The notes beneath the pieces were generated by a model. It saw only the letters and a program-made list of their open reading frames with translations. It made no database searches and was not told the DNA's origin. From the NCBI GenBank assembly GCA_002839245.1, contig PGXR01000014.1, forward strand, positions 1 through 20,968: a DNA stretch of 20,968 nt, written 5' to 3'. Shown piece after piece: positions 14,286 to 20,968 of the stretch. Position 1 is the stretch's first letter, and every line of letters starts with the position of its first letter. Position numbers and translations under genes: made by a program. This DNA comes from Spirochaetae bacterium HGW-Spirochaetae-7. Lineage in GTDB: Bacteria > Spirochaetota > Spirochaetia > Treponematales > UBA12059.

Positions 14286-15904
14286 CCGAACAGACGCTGC
14301 TCCGGAAACTTGCGCCTTCCTGCGCCCTCGTCAACAGCCAGGGTGACATCTTTTACCTGCACGGCCGTACGGGAAGGTACCTTGAGCCTGCCACAGGCGA
14401 AGTCAGCACATACAATATCTTGAAAATGGCCCGCGAAGGGCTGAAGATGGAACTGACCACCGCCCTGCATAAAGCAGTCCACACCAAGGAGACCGTCAGC
14501 TGCCCAGGTCTCCGGGTCAAGACAAACTCCCATTTTACCCCGGTTGACCTGAGCGTCTGTCCCGCAGTGGAAGATTCAGCGGACCCGTCTTCAGCTACGC
14601 TGTACCTGGTCATGATGAAGGAAGGCCAGGCCGTCGCGGCAAGCGAGGATCAGGAGCTTTGCGCGCAGGGGGGCGGCTCTTTGGATGGTATCGTCGCTTC
14701 CTTGAAACAGGAACTGAAGGCAAAGGAGGAATATCTCCAGAGCGCCAACGAGGAACTGGAGACATCAAACGAGGAGCTTAAATCTTCGAACGAGGAAATG
14801 CAGTCGGTAAACGAGGAACTGCAGTCCACCAACGAGGAACTTGAAACCTCCAAGGAAGAACTCCAGTCGGTGAACGAGGAACTGGCCACGGTCAACGTGG
14901 AGCTGCAGACCAATGTGGTGGACCTGACCACGCTCAACAACGACATGAACAACCTGCTGGCAGGCACCGGAATCGCCACCGTTTTCGTTGACCACCAAAT
15001 GCACATCCTGCGCTATACCCCTACGGCCAACGAAATCATCAACCTGGTCAAGAGTGATGTCGGCCGCCCCATATTTCATTTCGTAAACAAGCTTGTAGGC
15101 TACGAAAGCATGATCGCCGACATCCAGGCTGTGCTGGATACCCTGATTCCCAAGGAAGTCGATGTAAAGACCACCAAAGGAAATTGGTTCACCATGCGCA
15201 TCCTGCCGTACCGCACGGTGGACAATGTCATAGAAGGCGCGGTGATAACCTTCGTGGATATTACCGACAGGAAACACGCGGATGAAGTGATAAAATCCCT
15301 TCTCGCGGAAAAGGAACTGATCCTCAGGGAAGTCCACCACCGCATCAAGAACAACATGAACGCCATGACTGCCATACTGAGTCTTCAGGCCCGGAAAATG
15401 GAAGACAGAGCCGCCGTCGCCGCATTCGAGGACGCGGGGGAGCGAATGCAGAGCATGCAGGTGCTCTACGACATGCTGTACCAGTCGGCATCTTTTTCAG
15501 AGCTGTCCATCATGTCCTATCTGCCGACCCTCGTCGACGCCCTGCTGCCGAATTTCCCGGGCTTTGAGTCGGTCACCGTCGAGAAGCGCATCGATGATGT
15601 CATCCTCGACGTCAAGCATCTGCAGCCGCTGGGCCTTATCGTCAACGAGTTGCTGACGAATAGCATGAAATATGCCTTTACTGATGCGGGAGGGGGACAC
15701 ATCGTGGTTTCCGCGACGCGGGCGGCCGGAAGGTTGATTGTCGTCGTCCAGGACGACGGAAAAGGCCTCCCGGAATCGGTCAGCTTTGAAAACCCGTCCG
15801 GCTTCGGCCTCCGGCTCGTCCAAACGTTCACGAAACAGCTGCAAGGCACCATACGGATCGAGCGCGGCAACGGAACGAAGGTCATCCTGGAGTTCGACTT
15901 GTAA
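14147..15904 (+). CDS. Coiled-coil, PAS and HisKA_2 histidine kinase part of the frameshifted fusion
   Basis: This frame continues the CheB-CheR protein. Homologous sequence seems to begin near 14270 (SLRVLAEQTLLRKLAP, VNSQGDIFYLHGRTGRYLEP), so the ATG at 14147 is only the first start codon of the open frame; it has no ribosome site. Next are a long coiled coil of near-perfect seven-residue repeats (NEELETS, NEELKSS, NEEMQSV, NEELQST; bases 14740-14930), a PAS domain (bases about 14955-15275, ending ITFVDITDRKHADEV), and a HisKA_2/HWE-like dimerisation motif (REVHHRIKNN, near base 15335). An ATPase domain follows with IVNELLTNSMKYAF, DDGKGLP and SGFGLRLV. All kinase motifs look intact, so only the junction is damaged. 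Confidence 0.85.
   Translation: MQEEFAGREVHGSGRFSPSPGNLGNIVSASYSEKGQTDGKASLRVLAEQTLLRKLAPSCALVNSQGDIFYLHGRTGRYLEPATGEVSTYNILKMAREGLKMELTTALHKAVHTKETVSCPGLRVKTNSHFTPVDLSVCPAVEDSADPSSATLYLVMMKEGQAVAASEDQELCAQGGGSLDGIVASLKQELKAKEEYLQSANEELETSNEELKSSNEEMQSVNEELQSTNEELETSKEELQSVNEELATVNVELQTNVVDLTTLNNDMNNLLAGTGIATVFVDHQMHILRYTPTANEIINLVKSDVGRPIFHFVNKLVGYESMIADIQAVLDTLIPKEVDVKTTKGNWFTMRILPYRTVDNVIEGAVITFVDITDRKHADEVIKSLLAEKELILREVHHRIKNNMNAMTAILSLQARKMEDRAAVAAFEDAGERMQSMQVLYDMLYQSASFSELSIMSYLPTLVDALLPNFPGFESVTVEKRIDDVILDVKHLQPLGLIVNELLTNSMKYAFTDAGGGHIVVSATRAAGRLIVVVQDDGKGLPESVSFENPSGFGLRLVQTFTKQLQGTIRIERGNGTKVILEFDL
14244..14251 (+). other. Likely frameshift position between the two halves of the CheB-CheR-kinase gene
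   Basis: A run of five A followed by three G lies where the two frames must join. Reading -1 here (or restoring one lost base) gives a continuous protein passing directly from the CheR end to the LAEQ-type linker. The switch could lie anywhere from here to about 14275. The run resembles, but does not exactly match, a programmed slippage heptamer: it is G AAA AAG, not A AAA AAG. Confidence 0.5.
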
Positions 15905-15966
15905 TCACGGGCCGGCCCTTGCCTATACGCCCGGCAGCCAGCGTGCCAGCGGAAGAGATTTTCTAG

Positions 15967-16896
15967 TCACCGCCAGAGCGCCTCGGGATAGCGACCTCCG
16001 GCGACCAGTTCGCGTAAGCGCCGCGCAACCATGTCGCGGTCTTCGCGGTAGGTCATCCCGAACCACTCGGAGTCGGCCGGGAGCGCGCGTACGCGCAATG
16101 AGCGCTGCCCGATCAAATATCCTACGGCGCTCGGGAGGTAGGCCTCCGCCTTGGGCTCATCCGCGCTGGCTTGGAGGAACCGGCTGAAATACGATTCGAT
16201 GCCGCCCAGTGCCTGACGCTGGAAACCCCAGAAATTCATCGACACCGGCGTTTCCGGGGCAAGTTCCGCTCTTGTTCCGGATGGCTGTTCGGCGAATATC
16301 GTATCGCCCTGTCTCCGTATCGCGGTAAGTTCCTCGATCTCGATAAGCTCGCCGTCCTCGACCCGGCAGGCGCCCCGCGCGACCGTCCCCGACGGGCTCA
16401 GCGTACGGTCCAGGCGATAGGGCACGAGGGCGCCGAGGGGAGGCAAGCCCTCGCTGTCCGCCTGCAGCGATGACAGGAAGGAACCCATCGCGACGAATGC
16501 TTCGCGGCCGTAAAAATCGTCGGCATTGATTACCGCGAAAGGCCCGTGGATATTTTCCCGCGCGCAAAGCACCGCGTGCGTCGTGCCCCATGGTTTGGTA
16601 CGACCGGCGATTCGTGCCGCTTCCATTGACGCGGAAGGGATCAGGCTGTCCAGCTCCTGGAACGCAAGGTCCCAGCTGACGCGGTTTCCCATGCGCGCGA
16701 GCACGGTGGAGCGGAAGTCCGCCTCTATGGCGGCGCGAATGATGAAGACGACGTCTGAAAACCCCGAGCGCAGGGCGTCGTAGACGGAGTAGTCCAGCAG
16801 GGTCTCGCCTTCCCCGCCTATGGCGTCTATCTGCTTGACGCCGCCGTAGCGGCTTCCCATTCCCGCCGCCAATACGAGTAGTGTCGGTCCTTCCAT
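15967..16896 (-). CDS. NDP-sugar pyrophosphorylase-like nucleotidyltransferase
   Basis: Cytoplasmic enzyme of 309 residues with the Rossmann-like nucleotidyltransferase fold. The N terminus TLLVLAAGMGSRYGGVKQ is the nucleotide-binding loop (G-x-G-x-R and a Lys). Downstream are TLLDYSVYDALRSGF, a KPWGTTHAVLCARE segment and FAVINADDFYG, where the Asp pair binds the metal. These fit a family of bacterial NDP-sugar pyrophosphorylases with no fixed substrate name. ATG 16896 is chosen for the strong AAGGAGGG site and because the family starts there. The start lies one base after the stop of the upstream HAD gene, so the two are coupled. It converges with the kinase gene on its 3' side. Confidence 0.88.
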   Translation of the reverse strand: MEGPTLLVLAAGMGSRYGGVKQIDAIGGEGETLLDYSVYDALRSGFSDVVFIIRAAIEADFRSTVLARMGNRVSWDLAFQELDSLIPSASMEAARIAGRTKPWGTTHAVLCARENIHGPFAVINADDFYGREAFVAMGSFLSSLQADSEGLPPLGALVPYRLDRTLSPSGTVARGACRVEDGELIEIEELTAIRRQGDTIFAEQPSGTRAELAPETPVSMNFWGFQRQALGGIESYFSRFLQASADEPKAEAYLPSAVGYLIGQRSLRVRALPADSEWFGMTYREDRDMVARRLRELVAGGRYPEALWR

Positions 16897-16897
16897 G

Positions 16898-17524
16898 CTA
16901 GACCCTCCTTTTTCCAGTCCATTCACCGAGGCTCGCTGCAAGAGTCGAGGAGTCGACGAAGAGCTGAGCGCGCAGGCCAAGCTCTCCTGCGGCGCGGACG
17001 TTTCCGGCGTCGTCGTCGGTGAAGAAGGCCTCGTTCGGCTCGCACGACTCGGCGTCCAGGATGCAATGCCAGAACGCCGGGTCTGGCTTGATGACGCCCA
17101 TCCTGTGCGATGCATACACCGCGTCGAAACACGCGTAGTGCTTGCAGGCGAGGTGCGACTCGTAATGCGCGTGCATGGTGTTGGTTCCGCATACGACGCG
17201 CCATCCGTTCGATCGCAAGGCCGCGATGACCGCGTACGTGCCCTCGTCCGGTTCCGGGCGGAAGAACGCGGCCCATAAATCTTCCTGCACCGCCAGACCC
17301 GTTCGGGCGTTGAAACGGGTCCAGAAAGTACCCGGCGATATTGTTCCCTTCATGAGCTCGGCTATGTCTCCCGTGTTGTACGGGGATGTGCGTATGTCCG
17401 ACGGGTCCGCGAGCGTGCCACGGAAGAAAGCGTCGACGCCAATACCAAGCGACGCGGCCATTTCAGGAATGCACGCGACGTTCGACGTAACGACTCCGCC
17501 CATGTCGAAAATGAAAAGCTTCAT
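16898..17524 (-). CDS. HAD-family hydrolase (YihX-like), first copy
   Basis: Cytoplasmic HAD-IA protein of 208 residues, probably a small-molecule phosphatase. Motif I is FIFDMGGVV, with the nucleophile Asp but Gly where most HAD phosphatases have the second Asp; YihX-type proteins show the same DxG form. Motif II is the Thr/Asn region VVCGTNT, motif III the Lys of MGVIKPDPAFW, and motif IV FFTDDDAGNVRAA. A helical cap lies between about residues 20 and 95. The start is ATG 17524, preceded by a G-rich ribosome site; upstream in-frame codons run into the promoter region. It leads a two-gene operon with the nucleotidyltransferase, divergent from the ABC binding protein. Confidence 0.87.
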   Translation of the reverse strand: MKLFIFDMGGVVTSNVACIPEMAASLGIGVDAFFRGTLADPSDIRTSPYNTGDIAELMKGTISPGTFWTRFNARTGLAVQEDLWAAFFRPEPDEGTYAVIAALRSNGWRVVCGTNTMHAHYESHLACKHYACFDAVYASHRMGVIKPDPAFWHCILDAESCEPNEAFFTDDDAGNVRAAGELGLRAQLFVDSSTLAASLGEWTGKRRV

Positions 17525-17553
17525 GAAACCCGCCCCTTTGACGTTGAGGGTCC

Positions 17554-17583
17554 AGAATAGACAGAGGCAGGGACTGAATGCAA
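17554..17583 (-). promoter_or_regulatory. Candidate promoter for the HAD-nucleotidyltransferase pair
   Basis: On the minus strand TTGCAT (17583-17578), an 18-base spacer and TATTCT (17559-17554) lie about 30 bases before the HAD start codon. Each box matches sigma70 in about four positions, so this is a modest candidate. Confidence 0.3.
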
Positions 17584-17626
17584 GCGCGGTGACTGAAGAA
17601 TGTATTGATATAGTGATGCAAATCGT

Positions 17627-17661
17627 TTTACACAGGCAGAAAATGGCATTATGCTTCTGCC
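17627..17661 (+). promoter_or_regulatory. Promoter of the binding-protein operon covered by an inverted repeat
   Basis: TTTACA (17627-17632), a 17-base spacer and TATGCT (17650-17655) form a sigma70-like promoter. An inverted repeat lies across it: GGCAGAA (17635-17641) pairs with TTCTGCC (17655-17661), and inside it GCAT pairs with ATGC around a single T. It covers the spacer and the -10 box, the usual place for a repressor operator. Confidence 0.5.
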
Positions 17662-17699
17662 GAAGCGGCATGAATTGACTGCTTCCTGGAGGTTTTGCA

Positions 17700-18674
17700 A
17701 TGAAGAGAAGCGTTTTCATTCTCCTTTGCCTCGCCCTCGCCTTGAGCGCATGGGCAGCTCCGACAAAGGTAGTCGTCTACACAGCTCACGAGGATTCTAT
17801 CCTCAACGCCCTCGCTCCCCGTTTCGAGAAGGAGACGGGGATCAAGCTTGAATACATCAAGCTTGGTTCGGGTGATATTTTCAAGCGTGTGGAAGCCGAG
17901 GCCGCCAATCCCCAGGCCGACGTCATCTGGTCCGCCGGTGGAGAGCAGATGGAGGCCGATAGCGCGATACTCGCTCCGTACACCCCCAAGGAGTGGAGCA
18001 AGATCCAGCCGGTTTTCAAGGTAGGAACCAACTGGCTTCCGTATACCGGCATCATGAATGTCTTCATCGTCAATACGAAGATGCTCACCGCTGACAAGAT
18101 GCCTAAAAAGTGGACGGATCTTGCCGAGCCCCGCTTCGCCAAGCTCATTTCCTCCGCCCGCGCCGACAAGTCTGGCTCCGCCTACATGCAGCTCTGCAAC
18201 ACCCTCTTGATCTACAAGGACAAGGGCTGGGACACGTACAAGGGCATCATGAAGAACATGGTGATCTCGGCGAGTTCCGGTTCCGTTCCCAAGTTCGTCA
18301 ATGACGGCGAGCAGGCCGTCGGCATCACCCTCGAAGACAACGCCTATCGCTACGTCCTTGGCGGCGGCCCCGTCAAGATCGTCTATCCAACCGACGGAGT
18401 GGTCGCGGCCCCCGACGGAATCGCGCTCATCAAGGGCGCTCCCAATCCCGAAGCCGGCAAGATATTCATCGACTGGTGCCTCTCCAAGCCCACCCAGGAA
18501 TACCTGGTCGGCGCGATGTTCCGCCGCTCCGTCCGCATTGACTGCAAGGATCCGGAGGGACTGCCCGCCCTGAAGGATATCGTGACCATCCCCTACGACT
18601 TCAAGTGGGCGGCCACGAACAAGGTGGATTTCATGAAGAAGTTCGTCGATCTGGCCATGGAACTAGGGCTGTAA
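17700..18674 (+). CDS. ABC transporter substrate-binding protein (FbpA/AfuA/PhnS-like)
   Basis: Periplasmic binding protein of 324 residues. A signal peptide (MKRSVFILLCLALALSAWA) is followed by KVVVYTAHEDSILNALAPRF, the typical opening of the ferric-ion/phosphonate/hexose-phosphate group. Next are EAEAANPQADVIWSAGGEQ, WLPYTGIMNVFIVNTKM, a VGITLEDNAYRYVLGGGP segment and a PDGIALIKGAPNPEAGKIF stretch near the C-terminal lobe. Iron binders of this group usually have a pair of adjacent tyrosines near residue 195-225; no such Tyr-Tyr pair is seen here, so an organic phosphate-type ligand is more attractive than iron. The ATG has GGAGG eight bases upstream. It is the first gene of a plus-strand transport operon whose ATPase begins at 20717. 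Confidence 0.88.
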   Translation: MKRSVFILLCLALALSAWAAPTKVVVYTAHEDSILNALAPRFEKETGIKLEYIKLGSGDIFKRVEAEAANPQADVIWSAGGEQMEADSAILAPYTPKEWSKIQPVFKVGTNWLPYTGIMNVFIVNTKMLTADKMPKKWTDLAEPRFAKLISSARADKSGSAYMQLCNTLLIYKDKGWDTYKGIMKNMVISASSGSVPKFVNDGEQAVGITLEDNAYRYVLGGGPVKIVYPTDGVVAAPDGIALIKGAPNPEAGKIFIDWCLSKPTQEYLVGAMFRRSVRIDCKDPEGLPALKDIVTIPYDFKWAATNKVDFMKKFVDLAMELGL

Positions 18675-18712
18675 TCGGAAGCTCTTCTTGCGGGCCGATC
18701 ATCGGCTCGCGT

Positions 18713-18739
18713 TGCGCCGGGGCGACGAACCCCGGCGCA
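18713..18739 (+). other. Strong intercistronic hairpin after the binding-protein gene
   Basis: A perfect ten-base stem (TGCGCCGGGG/CCCCGGCGCA) closes a seven-base loop 39 bases after the binding-protein stop. No T-run follows, so it is a poor intrinsic terminator. Hairpins in this place often protect the upstream message or reduce read-through, so that the binding protein is made in excess over later gene products. Confidence 0.7.
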
Positions 18740-18771
18740 GCTATCGGCACGCGAATTCCAAGGATACAGGA

Positions 18772-19986
18772 ATGCTTGATCCGGGATCTTCACTGATGGG
18801 GGCCTATGGCCCATGGGTCAATGAACGGGTTTCCGCAAAAGAAAAAGAATACTCCTTTCTGAACGACCGGTGGAGCGAAGCATCCGACTGGAGCAGGGAA
18901 GCAAGGGAGGTCTTTGCCTCGCATGTCCTTTTGCAGGACCTGGGAGTTCCAGCGGTAAAAGTCACGGAGAAGAGGATTTTCGACGGGCTTGAAATAGAGG
19001 AGCTGACCTGGAACCTGCCGTACGGACCCGCTACCCGGGCGTATTTCCTCAAGCCGGCCGGGGCTACGGGCAGGATTCCCGCCATCCTCGCGCTTCATGA
19101 TCATGGAGCCAACAAGTATTTCGGAAAACAGAAAATAGCCGAAGTTGGCGGGAACGTTCATCCAATGCTTCAGAATTACCGGAAGCTCTACTACGGAGGC
19201 AGGCCCTGGGCAAATGAAATTGCCAGGAGGGGATACGGGGTTCTGGTGCATGATATTTTCCCTTTTGAAAGCAGGAAGATGCTGCCTTCCGGGATACCCG
19301 GCTTTGTCGTGGAACGGATGATGCTCAGGCCGGAAGAATTACGGGAGCTAAGCCCCGAGAGCATCGGTTCGGGGAGTGCCTGCACCGCGTACGATGTATC
19401 ATCGAACGAGACAGAAACGGAGATTGACCGCTACAACGCCTTTGCGGGTCAATACGAATCGACGATAGCCAAATCCCTGTTCTGTGCAGGTCTTACTTGG
19501 CCTGGAGTCGTCCTTGCCGAGGACAGGGCGGCCCTCGGGTATCTTGCGTCGCGGACTGATGTCGATCCTGACCGCATCGGTTGCGGCGGGCTTTCGGGAG
19601 GCGGGCTGAGGACAAACTATCTTGCCGGGAGCGATTCCCGCGTACGCTGCTCCGTCACCGCGGGCTTCATGACGAGCTGGGCGGATTTCGCCATGCATTC
19701 CGCATTTACCCATACCTGGATGATCTATATCCCCGAACTACCCGTATTCATGGACTACCAGGATATCCTTTCCATGCGGGCGCCCCTGCCATCGCTGGTA
19801 CTGGCTTCGGATCAGGATCCTCTGTTCAGCCAGGATGAAGTGCGGAGGGCCGAGGCGGGACTCGTCGCAGTTTACCGGAAAGCCGGGGCACCGGAATGCT
19901 TCCGGATGTCGCATTACGATGGCCCGCATCAATTCAGTGTTGCCATGCAGGAAGAGGCCTTCGCCTGGTATGACCGATGGCTCTGA
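18772..19986 (+). CDS. Alpha/beta hydrolase (dienelactone hydrolase/acetyl-xylan-esterase-like)
   Basis: Serine hydrolase of 404 residues with no signal peptide, so cytoplasmic. A long N-terminal part (about 1-90) precedes the fold. The central strand IPAILALHDHGANKYF (about 103-118) supplies an oxyanion His-Asp-His-Gly type loop. The nucleophile elbow is GLSGGG with Ser275, the acid is probably Asp347 or Asp349 in LASDQDPLF, and the catalytic His386 lies in YDGPHQFS. This order and spacing suit a dienelactone-hydrolase or large carbohydrate-esterase-like group. The ATG at 18772 is preceded by AAGGA seven bases upstream; upstream codons in frame overlap the hairpin. Its substrate is unknown, but its position in a transport operon suggests cleavage of an imported ester. 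Confidence 0.83.
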   Translation: MLDPGSSLMGAYGPWVNERVSAKEKEYSFLNDRWSEASDWSREAREVFASHVLLQDLGVPAVKVTEKRIFDGLEIEELTWNLPYGPATRAYFLKPAGATGRIPAILALHDHGANKYFGKQKIAEVGGNVHPMLQNYRKLYYGGRPWANEIARRGYGVLVHDIFPFESRKMLPSGIPGFVVERMMLRPEELRELSPESIGSGSACTAYDVSSNETETEIDRYNAFAGQYESTIAKSLFCAGLTWPGVVLAEDRAALGYLASRTDVDPDRIGCGGLSGGGLRTNYLAGSDSRVRCSVTAGFMTSWADFAMHSAFTHTWMIYIPELPVFMDYQDILSMRAPLPSLVLASDQDPLFSQDEVRRAEAGLVAVYRKAGAPECFRMSHYDGPHQFSVAMQEEAFAWYDRWL

Positions 19987-20012
19987 ACCGATGGCTCTGA
20001 AAGGAAAGAATC

Positions 20013-20648
20013 GTGGATGAAACGGACCGCGTGGCAGGACGGGCCATCAAGGCCGTCATTTTCGATTTCGGGAACGTCCTCTGCCGGCTGGACAGGTCGG
20101 CGGGCAACCGCGTGCTTGCCGGACACAGCGCCCTGTCGCCCGAGGAAGTCGACAGGAAGCTGTGGGGCGGAGCCCTTGAGCGCGATGCGGAAACAGGGAA
20201 GATCGATTCGCGCGCCCAGTTCGAGCGGATACGCGAGGCGCTCGGATCTGAGCCGTCATGGAGTTATGAGGAATTCACCCGCGAATACATGGCGTACATT
20301 CTGCCACACCCCGATGGCGAGGCCGCGCTGGTCGGCGCGGCGAAGGCGGGTCTCCGGACTTTCATCCTTTCCAACACCTCATTTCTCCATGCCCGCGGCA
20401 TATTCCAGAATGAAAACCTGGCCACGATCCCGGAGCTGCATGCCCTTTCCTACAAGATCGGCTTCATGAAACCCGATCCGCGCTGCTGGGTCTGGATACT
20501 CGACAGGGCAGGACTCCGACCGGAGGAATGTGTGTACGTCGACGACATACAGGCCTATTGTGACGCGGCCACGGCTCTGGGCATTATCTCGATACGATAC
20601 GACCCCGAAACCGACAATCTTTTACAAAAACTCGAGACGGTACTATAA
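20013..20648 (+). CDS. HAD-family hydrolase (YihX-like), second copy
   Basis: Cytoplasmic HAD-IA protein of 211 residues, a distant relative of the copy at 16898-17524. It has motif I AVIFDFGNVLCRLD with the nucleophile Asp and Gly in the second position, motif II ILSNTS, motif III Lys in GFMKPDPRCW and motif IV VYVDDIQAYCDAA. Its cap (about 30-105) differs from the first copy. The start is GTG 20013 with an AAGGAAAG site five bases upstream; the ATG four bases later is out of frame. It follows the esterase by 26 bases and is probably in the same operon. The likely role is dephosphorylation of a small imported or derived metabolite. Confidence 0.87.
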   Translation: MDETDRVAGRAIKAVIFDFGNVLCRLDRSAGNRVLAGHSALSPEEVDRKLWGGALERDAETGKIDSRAQFERIREALGSEPSWSYEEFTREYMAYILPHPDGEAALVGAAKAGLRTFILSNTSFLHARGIFQNENLATIPELHALSYKIGFMKPDPRCWVWILDRAGLRPEECVYVDDIQAYCDAATALGIISIRYDPETDNLLQKLETVL

Positions 20649-20649
20649 T
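20621..20649 (+). promoter_or_regulatory. Internal promoter in the end of the HAD gene, for the ABC ATPase
   Basis: TTTACA (20621-20626), a 17-base spacer and a perfect TATAAT (20644-20649) lie over the last codons and stop of the HAD gene. The predicted start near 20656 would give a leader of about 60 bases. It shares its -35 box with the binding-protein promoter at 17627. Confidence 0.65.
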
Positions 20650-20716
20650 CCGGAGGAAGTCGTCTCCATGGGGGCGATCGCCATCAAGCGAACCGATTCG
20701 AAAAGCGGGGAGAGCG

Positions 20717-20968
20717 ATGACAAGCATCCGAATAGTCGATCTGGAAAAGCACTTTGGCGACGTCAAGGCGCTCGTCGATGTCAACCTCGTCATCGAGAAA
20801 GGCGAGTTCTTCACCCTTCTCGGACCGTCAGGCTGCGGAAAGACCACCCTGCTGCGGACGATTGCCGGTTTCTATCGGCAGGATCACGGCGAGATATGGC
20901 TCGGCGACGAGTGCGTCGACAGGTTGCCGGCGTACAAGCGTGATACCGGCATGGTCTTCCAGAATTAT
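20717..20968 (+). CDS. ABC transporter ATP-binding protein (PotA/FbpC family; partial, cut by right edge)
   Basis: The first 84 residues of an importer ATPase are visible. They include the opening IRIVDLEKHFGDVKALVDVN, Walker A GPSGCGKTTLLR (about 38-49), and LPAYKRDTGMVFQNY, where the Gln of the Q loop is near the edge. The LP-x-x-KR-x-TGMVFQ string is typical of the spermidine/ferric/phosphonate/glycerol-phosphate ATPases, which pair with binding proteins such as the one at 17700. ATG 20717 is chosen for the GGGGAG site six bases upstream and for the start of homology. Complete proteins have about 350 residues, and permease genes are expected beyond the window. Confidence 0.92.
   Translation, partial: MTSIRIVDLEKHFGDVKALVDVNLVIEKGEFFTLLGPSGCGKTTLLRTIAGFYRQDHGEIWLGDECVDRLPAYKRDTGMVFQNY

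Noticed and set aside
17700..18674. Firm naming of the binding protein as a ferric-iron protein
   Set aside because: The general fold fits, but no Tyr-Tyr iron-binding pair is seen where expected, so the ligand is left open.
20668..20670. ATG 20668 as the start of a gene before the ABC ATPase
   Set aside because: It has a GGAGGA site but ten bases away, and its frame runs out of phase through the ATPase coding sequence without any motif.

Overview
The window is a bacterial chromosome segment, mostly GC-rich, with tightly packed genes, GTG and TTG starts next to good Shine-Dalgarno sites, and lipid-anchored or periplasmic transport systems. Family content, codon style and the FbpA-like and BtuFCD-like proteins would fit a free-living, high-GC spirochaete or a similar Gram-negative-type bacterium. 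That taxonomic guess is weak, and no rRNA or tRNA gene is present to settle it.

Region 1 (1-6433, all minus strand) reads as one efflux operon. Its order of transcription is a SHOCT membrane protein, a small SHOCT protein, an unknown exported protein, a sensor histidine kinase, an OmpR-type regulator, a periplasmic adaptor and an RND permease that runs off the left edge. Region 2 (6504-9578, minus) is a vitamin B12 uptake operon, btuF-btuC-btuD. It is preceded by a cobalamin riboswitch with its own sigma70-like promoter; part of the riboswitch can pair with a downstream hairpin, which suggests how the switch works.

Region 3 (9622-11106, plus) holds a hotdog thioesterase and a TsaC/Sua5 tRNA-modification enzyme. 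Both start codons lie exactly six bases after a TATACT box, so both messages are probably leaderless. Region 4 (11107-15904, plus) is a signalling cassette with more A/T-rich codons than its neighbours: a receiver-PAS-PAS protein and a CheB-CheR-PAS-histidine kinase fusion broken by a -1 frameshift. Fourteen tandem TCAC repeats sit just upstream, inside a short ORF whose stop overlaps the start of the receiver gene, which looks like a possible phase-variation device.

Region 5 (15967-20968) is centred on a divergent promoter region. On the minus strand are a HAD-family hydrolase and an NDP-sugar pyrophosphorylase-like nucleotidyltransferase. On the plus strand are an FbpA/AfuA-type ABC binding protein, an alpha/beta hydrolase, a second HAD hydrolase and the start of a PotA/FbpC-type ATPase cut by the right edge. 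An inverted repeat covers the binding-protein promoter. The region looks like an uptake-and-processing locus for a phosphorylated or esterified substrate; the substrate itself is inference.
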